A DNA stretch of 64,000 nucleotides from Actinobacteria bacterium OV320 (GTDB taxonomy: Bacteria; Actinomycetota; Actinomycetes; Streptomycetales; Streptomycetaceae). Below are positions 58,304 to 64,000 of this stretch, piece by piece. The DNA lies in the NCBI GenBank assembly GCA_001298545.1, contig LJCX01000025.1, positions 310,001-374,000 on the forward strand, in the 5' to 3' direction. Position numbers and translations under genes: made by a program. The notes below the pieces were generated by a model. It saw nothing but the letters and a program-made list of their open reading frames with translations. It was not told where the DNA came from and ran no database searches. The stretch's first letter is position 1, and each line of letters starts with the position of its first letter.

Positions 58304-58621
58304 GTTGTTACTCCCGTGTTCTTCTTGCCGTTGCGGCGTGCCACGCGGCGGAGCCGCATGTTGGGCACAGCGAAGTCGTTGTGCACGCGCCCAGAGACGC
58401 ATCCTGCCCCTACCAGCGGCGCGAAAGCCAATCCGGCACCCGCTCGGAGCCGTGAGACAACCCTTGGGAGTCACACGAAGGGCGATTGGGTCGGGCGCAA
58501 CCCTAGAGGGCCGTCCGCGGCGCGAGGTTCCGCGACGCGCCGTTGCGGGGGCCACCGTGGCGATCCTCACAACCACCGCCACGGGGATCTTGACGGCCCC
58601 CGCCCACTCGGATGCCCCGAC
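58304..58621. promoter_or_regulatory. 318-base region upstream of hupA
   Basis: Contains the hupA promoter and leader. On the plus strand a stretch at 58544-58612 would encode a signal-peptide-like sequence in frame with antisense malic enzyme, but it lacks an RBS and a real downstream gene. No gene supported. Confidence 0.4.
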
Positions 58622-60040
58622 CTACGAGGCTGACACTCCCGCGGCCTTCGCGGCCTCCCGCACCGCACCCGCGACCGCGCCGGCGACCTTGTCGTTGAAG
58701 ACGCTCGGGATGATGTAGTTCGGGTTGAGCTCGTCGTCGCTCACGACTTCCGCGAGTGCCTTCGCGGCCGCGAGCATCATCTCGGTGTTGACGGTGCGGG
58801 ACTGCGCGTCCAGCAGGCCGCGGAAGACGCCCGGGAAGACCAGCACGTTGTTGATCTGGTTGGGGAAGTCGGAGCGGCCGGTGGCCACGACGGCGGCCGT
58901 CTGGCGGGCGATCGCCGGGTCGACCTCGGGGTCCGGATTCGCGAGCGCGAACACGATCGCGTCGTCGGCCATGGCGGCCACGTCGTCGCCGTCGAGGACG
59001 TTCGGGGCGGAGACGCCGATGAAGACGTCCGCGCCGCGCACGGCCTCCTTCAGGGTGCCCGTGAGGCCCTCGGGGTTGGTGTTGTCGGCGATCCAGCGCA
59101 GCGCCGAGTCCGGGGCCGCGTCGAGGAGGTCCGCGCGGTCCGCGTGGACGACGCCGTGGATGTCGGCGACGACCGCGTTCTTCACGCCGGCCGCGAGCAG
59201 CAGCTTGAGGATGGCGGTACCGGCCGCGCCGGCGCCGGACATGACGACCCGCACGTCGCCGATGCCCTTGTTCACGACACGCAGGGCGTTCGTGAGGGAG
59301 GCGAGGACGACGATCGCGGTGCCGTGCTGGTCGTCGTGGAAGACGGGGATGTCGAGGGCCTCACGCAGCCGGGCCTCGATCTCGAAGCAGCGGGGGGCGG
59401 AGATGTCCTCGAGGTTGATGCCCGCGAAGCCGGGGGCGATGGCCTTGACGATCTCGACGATCGCGTCGGTGTCCTGGGTGTCCAGGCACAGCGGCCAGGC
59501 GTCGATGCCGGCGAACCGCTTGAAGAGGGCCGCCTTGCCCTCCATGACCGGCAGCGCGGCCTTCGGGCCGATGTTGCCGAGGCCCAGCACGGCCGAGCCG
59601 TCCGTCACGACCGCAACGGAGTTGCGCTTGATGGTGAGGCGGCGGGCGTCCTCGGGGTTCTCGGCGATCGCCATGCAGACGCGGGCCACGCCGGGCGTGT
59701 AGATCATCGAGAGGTCGTCACGGTTGCGGATGGGGTGCTTCGACTGCATCTCGATCTTGCCGCCGAGGTGCATCAGGAACGTACGGTCGGAGACCTTGCC
59801 GAGGGTGACGCCCTCGATGCCGCGCAGCTGTACGACGATCTCGTCGGCGTGGGCGGTGGAGGTGGCGGCGATGGTGACGTCGATGCGGAGCTTCTCGTGG
59901 CCGGACGCGGTGACGTCGAGGCCGGTCACCGAGCCTCCGTGGGACTCCACGGCCGTGGTGATCTGGGAGACCGCCGTTCCGCTCGCGGGCACCTCCAGAC
60001 GGACCGTGATCGAGTAGGAGACGCTGGGCGCCGTTGCCAT
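58622..60040 (-). CDS. NAD-type malic enzyme with N-terminal ACT domain
   Basis: 472 residues from ATG 60040, AGAGGAAG upstream. An ACT-like regulatory domain (residues about 1-85; RLEVPASGTAVSQITTAVES) precedes the malic enzyme: SMIYTPGVARVCMAI, KALFKRFAGIDAWPLCLD-type region, INLEDISAPRCFEIE, FHDDQHGTAIVVLA (metal ligands) and GAGAAGTAILKLL (dinucleotide loop). It decarboxylates malate to pyruvate at the anaplerotic node. The ACT domain suggests amino-acid-type control. Confidence 0.94.
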   Translation of the reverse strand: MATAPSVSYSITVRLEVPASGTAVSQITTAVESHGGSVTGLDVTASGHEKLRIDVTIAATSTAHADEIVVQLRGIEGVTLGKVSDRTFLMHLGGKIEMQSKHPIRNRDDLSMIYTPGVARVCMAIAENPEDARRLTIKRNSVAVVTDGSAVLGLGNIGPKAALPVMEGKAALFKRFAGIDAWPLCLDTQDTDAIVEIVKAIAPGFAGINLEDISAPRCFEIEARLREALDIPVFHDDQHGTAIVVLASLTNALRVVNKGIGDVRVVMSGAGAAGTAILKLLLAAGVKNAVVADIHGVVHADRADLLDAAPDSALRWIADNTNPEGLTGTLKEAVRGADVFIGVSAPNVLDGDDVAAMADDAIVFALANPDPEVDPAIARQTAAVVATGRSDFPNQINNVLVFPGVFRGLLDAQSRTVNTEMMLAAAKALAEVVSDDELNPNYIIPSVFNDKVAGAVAGAVREAAKAAGVSAS

Positions 60041-60402
60041 GGCCGACTTCCTCTGCACTGCTGGGTCGCGGGTTTGCCGTCCGATCGTCGCACCTACCGA
60101 CGAGTACATGAAAGCCGCCCCGGATTGCGATCGTTTTGTTCTCAATCAAGCCGGCGAGGGCACCGGGAGGGGCCACGGGGGAGCAATGAGGGGGCAATGA
60201 GAGAGGCCCACATCACAGGTGATGTGGGCCTCTCTCGCGTTCACGACACCGGCCCGCCATGCTCGCCTCGCGGCAAGTGGTCGCTCGTAGCGACGAAGGT
60301 TGGGCCCGGGGGCTTGGATCGGGCCGGTGTCACGACCAGGCTAACAAACGGATGGCCGAAGACCATTCCCGTCCGGGGAGTTCACAGGAAACGGTCAGCT
60401 GT
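60041..60402. other. 362-base gap between malic enzyme and helicase genes
   Basis: Holds the malic-enzyme promoter (about 60050-60160), an 18-bp hairpin (60199-60236) likely ending the helicase transcript, and a small inverted repeat, GTCGCT-CGT-AGCGAC (60280-60294). No coding region is supported. Confidence 0.5.
60199..60236 (-). terminator. Long hairpin downstream of the HelD-type helicase
   Basis: 18-bp inverted repeat (60199-60216 with 60219-60236) with almost no spacer, 166 bases past the helicase stop on the minus strand. No U-run follows. Confidence 0.7.
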
Positions 60403-62781
60403 TCAGTCCCTCAGAAGGTCCGGGACCCCGTTCGCGTCCGGCTCGTCGCGGTCCCCGGAGACGACCGTGAGCTGCTGCGTCGCCCGGGTGAGGGCCACGT
60501 ACAGCACCCGCAGGCCGGCCGGGCTCTCGTCCGCGATCTCCGCCGGTGAGACGACGACCGTGGCGTCGTACTCCAGGCCCTTGGCCTCGAGGCTGCCGAG
60601 GGCCACCACCCGGTCGCCCAGCCCGGCGAGCCAGCGTCTCGCCTCCTCGCGCCGGTTCATGGCGACGACGACGCCGACGGTGCCGTCGACCCGCTCCAGA
60701 AGCCGCCCGGCCTCCGCGCGGACGGTGGCGCCCAGGGTGTCGGTGACGGCCTCGAAGCGCGGCACGATCCCCGTCGACCTGACCGCCGACGGGGATTCGG
60801 CGCCCGGCATGGCCAGCGCCAGCACCTTCGCGGCCAGCTCGGCGATCTCGGCCGGGTTGCGGTAGTTCACGGTCAGCTGGAAGCGGCGGCGCGGGCGGGT
60901 GCCGAGGGCCTCGTCGCGGGCCTCGGCGGCCTCGTCGGGGTCGGACCAGGAGGACTGGGCCGGGTCGCCGACGACCGTCCAGGTGGCGTGCCGGCCGCGG
61001 CGGCCGACCATGCGCCACTGCATCGGGGTGAGGTCCTGTGCCTCGTCCACGATCACGTGCGCGTACTCGGTGCGCTCCTGGGCGAGCCGCTCGGCGCGCT
61101 CGCGCTGCGTCTCCTCGCGCACCGGCATCAGCTCCTCCAGGCCGGTGAGCTGGTCCAGCGGGTCGTACTCGCGCCGCTTCTTCGGGCGGAACGGCACGCC
61201 GAGGATCGCCTCGAGCTCGTCGAGCATGGCGATGTCGTGCACCGAGCGGCCGTCCCGCTTGAGGGCGCGGGCGACCTTGCGGACCTCGCCGGGGTTGAGG
61301 ATGCGCCGGGCCCAGCGGCCGAGCCGGCGTTCGTCGGCCATGGCCGCGAGGACGGCCTGCGGCGTCAGCTCGGGCCACCAGGCGTCGAGGAAGGCGATGA
61401 ACGCGTCCTCGGTGGTCACGTCCTCGTCGAAGGAGGAGCGCAGCTCGGCGGCGAGTTCGGGGTCGCTGTGCCGGCCGGCCGCGCCGGAGCGCTCCCACAG
61501 GGCGTCCAGGAGCAGTTTGCGGGCGCGGGGGCGCAGCAGGTTCACCGGGGCGGTGCCGCTGAGGGCGCTCTGCCGGACGCGGTCCAGGTCGGCGGCCTCC
61601 AGCTCCAGACGGCGGCCGAAGGCGACGACCCGCAGCCGGGTCGGTGTCCCGGTGGGCGCGGTGGTCTCGCCGGCCTCCTCGTCGGGGTCGCCGAAGGCCA
61701 TCTGGGCAGCGGCCCGGCCGCCGCTCTCCAGCGCGCCGCGCGCCGCCTTCCGCAGCACCTTGAGCATCCGGTACGACCCCTTGGCGCGGGCCACCGCCGG
61801 GGAGTCGTACAGGGTGGCCTCGGCGCCGTCGACGAGGGAGCCGATGGCGCGGATGGCGACCTGGCCCTCCTCGCCGAGCGAGGGCAGCACGCCCTCGGTG
61901 TACGCCACGAGCAGCGGCGTGGGCGAGACGATCAGGATGCCGCCCGCGTACCGGCGCCGGTCCTGGTAGAGCAGATAGGCGGCCCGGTGCAGCGCGACGG
62001 CGGTCTTGCCGGTGCCCGGCCCGCCCTCGACGTAGGTCACGGAGGCCGCGGGGGCCCGGATCACCAGGTCCTGCTCGGCCTGGATGGAGGCGACGATGTC
62101 GCGCATGGTGTGGCTGCGGGCCTGTCCGAGGGCGGCCATCAGGGCGCCGTCGCCGATGACGGGCAGTTCGCCGCCGTCCAGGACCGCCTTCAGCTCAGGA
62201 CGCATCAGGTCGTCCTCGACGCCGAGGACGCGACGCCCCTTCGAGCGGATCACCCGGCGCCGTACGACGCGCCCCGGGTCGACGGGGGTCGACCGGTAGA
62301 ACGGCGCCGCGGCCGGTGCCCGCCAGTCGATGACCAGCGGGGCGTATTCGGAGTCGAGGACTCCGATACGGCCGATGTGGAGCGTTTCGGCGATGTCGGC
62401 GGTGTTGTCCGCGCGGACGGCCCCCTCGGCGGGCTCGACGGCGGTGTAGGCGCCGTCGGGGCCCTTCTTGCCGTCCTTCCCGGCGAGCAGGTCGATCCGC
62501 CCGAACAGGAAGTCCTCGAACTCGTTGTTGAGCCGGTTGAGGTGGACGCCGGCGCGGAACACCTGGGCGTCCCTCTCGGCGAGGGCGCCGGGCGTGCCGA
62601 CCTGCCCTCGCTTGGCCGCGTCGTGCATCAGGAACTCCGCCTCGTGGATCTTCTCCTCGAGGCGCCGGTACACCCGGTCCAGGTGTTCCTGTTCGATGCC
62701 GATCTCTCGGTCCCGCACCGAATCCGGCGCGGTGTGCCGAACCGATCCGACCGCGGTTTCCTGCTGTGCCTGAACGGCCAC
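60403..62781 (-). CDS. HelD-type RNA polymerase-associated helicase (UvrD-like ATPase)
   Basis: 792 residues. An N-terminal antiparallel coiled coil (EQEHLDRVYRRLEEKIHEAE, about 29-95) of the kind HelD inserts into RNA polymerase; SF1 motor with Walker A GGPGTGKTA (253-261), DEAQDLTPMQWRM, and late motifs AKGLEYDATVVV and LYVALTRATQQL. HelD dislodges stalled RNA polymerase from DNA. HelR, a relative, gives rifamycin tolerance, but no rifamycin-associated element was seen upstream here. Monocistronic. Confidence 0.9.
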   Translation of the reverse strand: MAVQAQQETAVGSVRHTAPDSVRDREIGIEQEHLDRVYRRLEEKIHEAEFLMHDAAKRGQVGTPGALAERDAQVFRAGVHLNRLNNEFEDFLFGRIDLLAGKDGKKGPDGAYTAVEPAEGAVRADNTADIAETLHIGRIGVLDSEYAPLVIDWRAPAAAPFYRSTPVDPGRVVRRRVIRSKGRRVLGVEDDLMRPELKAVLDGGELPVIGDGALMAALGQARSHTMRDIVASIQAEQDLVIRAPAASVTYVEGGPGTGKTAVALHRAAYLLYQDRRRYAGGILIVSPTPLLVAYTEGVLPSLGEEGQVAIRAIGSLVDGAEATLYDSPAVARAKGSYRMLKVLRKAARGALESGGRAAAQMAFGDPDEEAGETTAPTGTPTRLRVVAFGRRLELEAADLDRVRQSALSGTAPVNLLRPRARKLLLDALWERSGAAGRHSDPELAAELRSSFDEDVTTEDAFIAFLDAWWPELTPQAVLAAMADERRLGRWARRILNPGEVRKVARALKRDGRSVHDIAMLDELEAILGVPFRPKKRREYDPLDQLTGLEELMPVREETQRERAERLAQERTEYAHVIVDEAQDLTPMQWRMVGRRGRHATWTVVGDPAQSSWSDPDEAAEARDEALGTRPRRRFQLTVNYRNPAEIAELAAKVLALAMPGAESPSAVRSTGIVPRFEAVTDTLGATVRAEAGRLLERVDGTVGVVVAMNRREEARRWLAGLGDRVVALGSLEAKGLEYDATVVVSPAEIADESPAGLRVLYVALTRATQQLTVVSGDRDEPDANGVPDLLRD

Positions 62782-62845
62782 CGGGCCCCCTTCTGACGTG
62801 CTGGGCAGCCGTCAACCGTACGCGAAGGGGACCCCGTGTAGGAAG

Positions 62846-63679
62846 TTACGCGTCGATCTGGACGAGCTTCTTGCCGTCGAAGGTCATGACCTCGAAGTGG
62901 TCGATCTCGTTGGTCTTGAAGGCGGCGCCGCCCACGACGTAGAGCGGGTTCTTGGCCTGCTCGGTCTTGGCGTTCGCGATGCCGTAGCCCCACTCCGGGA
63001 CCGACCAGGAGGAGACCGTCTCGCGCTCGCCGTTCTTGCCGACGGCGATGAGCGAGCACTTCTCCGGGCCCGTGACGTTCTTCAGCTCGACGCCGATCTC
63101 GGTGCCCCAGGCCTTCTCGCCCATGGCGACGGTCGCGGAGACCTTGGAGGCGGAGTCGGTCGCGGAGACGCGGTCGCTGAGCGTCGCGAAGGTGTCCTTG
63201 GCCGCGTTGGCCGACTTGGTGGAGCTCGCCTCGGTGCTCTTGGTGCCGCTGTCGCCGCCGGTCGCCGCCAGCACGGTGAGCGGGCCGCCGATGATCAGCG
63301 CGGCCGCGGCCGCCACCAGGAAGAACGAGCGGCGGCGCTTGACCGCGCGGCGCTCGGACACCTCGTCGACCAGCCGTTCCGCGAGCCGCGGGCTGGGACG
63401 GGCGGACAGGGACTCCCCGATCGCGGGGGTGCCGGTGCCCGGCAGGTCCGCGAGGGCGGCCAGCATGGGTTCCATGCCGGCGAGCTCGTCGAGCTGCTGG
63501 GCGCACCACTCGCAGCCGGCGAGATGCATCTCGAAAGCGGTTGCTTCGGCGTCGTCGAGAATCCCGAGGGCGTAGGCGCCGACGGTCTCGTGTTCGCTCG
63601 GGCTCGGAGATCCCGTAGATCCCTGCATGGGTCCAGACATACCCGAACCACCTGCTCCGAATCCCCCGTAAACGCTCAT
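62846..63679 (-). CDS. Zinc-binding anti-sigma factor with one TM helix (RsuA type)
   Basis: 277 residues from ATG 63679, which overlaps the sigma stop by one base (TGATG). The N-terminal anti-sigma domain has the ZAS motif HLAGCEWC (H52, C56, C59). A transmembrane helix (about 118-137) follows, then an external domain (about 140-277) of beta strands. It should hold the ECF sigma factor at the membrane until an envelope signal is met. In S. coelicolor the syntenic pair is SigU/RsuA, from memory. Confidence 0.92.
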   Translation of the reverse strand: MSVYGGFGAGGSGMSGPMQGSTGSPSPSEHETVGAYALGILDDAEATAFEMHLAGCEWCAQQLDELAGMEPMLAALADLPGTGTPAIGESLSARPSPRLAERLVDEVSERRAVKRRRSFFLVAAAAALIIGGPLTVLAATGGDSGTKSTEASSTKSANAAKDTFATLSDRVSATDSASKVSATVAMGEKAWGTEIGVELKNVTGPEKCSLIAVGKNGERETVSSWSVPEWGYGIANAKTEQAKNPLYVVGGAAFKTNEIDHFEVMTFDGKKLVQIDA

Positions 63680-64000
63680 CACGCCGTCACCCCCCGCTCC
63701 TCCAGAGCCAGCTTCATCGACCGCAGGGCATAGAAGACCCGTGAGCGCACGGTGCCGCTGGGTATCCCCAGCGTCTCGGCCGCCTCGTTGACGGTACGCC
63801 CCTTGAAGTACGTCTCGACGAGCACCTCCCGGTGGGCCGGGGTCAGGTCGTCGAGCGCGTCGGACAGCGTCATCAGCCACAGCGCCTTGTCGATCTCGTC
63901 CTCCGCAGGAATGACCTCCAGCGGCGACGGGTCGACCTCCTGCGGCCGGGCCTGCCGGCTGCGGTGGCCGTCGATGACGATGCGGCGTGCGACCGTCACC
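63679..64000 (-). CDS. ECF RNA polymerase sigma factor (SigU type), C-terminal part
   Basis: Runs off the window at 64000, so only 106 C-terminal codons are seen. The visible part ends region 2 (TVARRIVIDGHRSR), then an acidic linker and region 4 (LTPAHREVLVETYFKGRTVN, EAAETLGIPSGTVRSRVFYA), the -35-binding HTH. The stop overlaps the anti-sigma start, so the two are translationally coupled. Confidence 0.92.
   Translation of the reverse strand, partial: VTVARRIVIDGHRSRQARPQEVDPSPLEVIPAEDEIDKALWLMTLSDALDDLTPAHREVLVETYFKGRTVNEAAETLGIPSGTVRSRVFYALRSMKLALEERGVTA

Noticed and set aside
58501..58718. Signal-peptide-like stretch upstream of hupA (plus strand)
   Set aside because: It resembles an export signal (VAILTTTATGILTAPAHS), but there is no RBS and the frame runs into the antisense of malic enzyme.
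60299..60325. GGGGGCTTGG near the helicase as a rifamycin-associated element
   Set aside because: Only half of the inverted repeat is present, and it lies downstream rather than upstream of the helicase.
1..64000. CRISPR arrays, rRNA genes, insertion sequences, prophage or att duplications
   Set aside because: No regularly spaced direct repeats, no rRNA sequence, no transposase or integrase genes, and no repeat of the tRNA-Leu 3' end were seen.

Overview
This window is a stretch of Streptomyces chromosome core. It has very high GC with strong third-position GC bias, many GTG starts, actinomycete-only families (an SsgA-like sporulation protein, DUF2017, DUF3039, the CysO/CysM/Mec cysteine set), GlcNAc PTS genes with DasR-type operators, and hairpin terminators between convergent genes. 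From memory, the gene order matches the S. coelicolor block from about SCO2901 (bcp) through nagF/nagE1/nagE2, ssgG, hppD, murA and hupA to sigU (about SCO2954). I could not run a comparison, so species is not assigned.

Layout. 1-3452: end of bcp, an HNH nuclease with four DNA-binding-like repeats, tRNA-Leu, rdgB, a small lipoprotein and rph. 3561-6700: GlcNAc phosphotransferase genes nagF (divergent), nagE1 and nagE2, with three DasR (dre) sites and a likely AtrA site. 6791-9770: an MBL hydrolase, a membrane-anchored PemK/MazF-fold protein, and a cysteine operon made of a Cys-containing leader peptide, cysO and cysM. 9863-16857: LacI regulator, pncA, pncB, clpS, DUF2017, an amino acid permease and the JAMM protease Mec that completes the CysO route. 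17040-28407: secreted M6 metalloprotease with a complex promoter, two RDD membrane proteins, ssgG, a GlcD-type oxidase, a TPR protein, hppD and a divergent Lrp/AsnC regulator. 28467-32173: four-gene osmoprotectant ABC transporter. 32246-39050: ArsR regulator with a 46-bp symmetric operator, a short S16 protease, an IclR regulator, an SF2 helicase, a Doc toxin/antitoxin pair and an MFS transporter. 39270-39530: a tandem pair of tRNA-Cys-like genes, the first carrying an insertion in its anticodon arm. 39550-44752: two small secreted proteins, an ExeM/NucH nuclease and a duplicated SUKH-4 protein. 44934-50048: three-subunit molybdenum hydroxylase plus a 42-residue membrane peptide. 50286-55056: hexosaminidase with a sugar ABC importer that lacks its own ATPase. 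55313-64000: DUF3039, YqgE, murA, hup, malic enzyme, HelD-type helicase and an ECF sigma/zinc anti-sigma pair.

How the genes work together. Two modules feed on amino sugars: the PTS takes up free GlcNAc, and the hexosaminidase/ABC operon probably takes up chito-oligosaccharides. Cysteine synthesis is spread over the leader-cysO-cysM operon and the distant mec gene, and a tRNA-Cys locus lies about 23 kb beyond mec. pncA and pncB form an NAD salvage pair. Most of the window is housekeeping. The accessory-looking points are the HNH gene, the PemK-like protein, the Doc module, the tRNA pair and the small secreted proteins.
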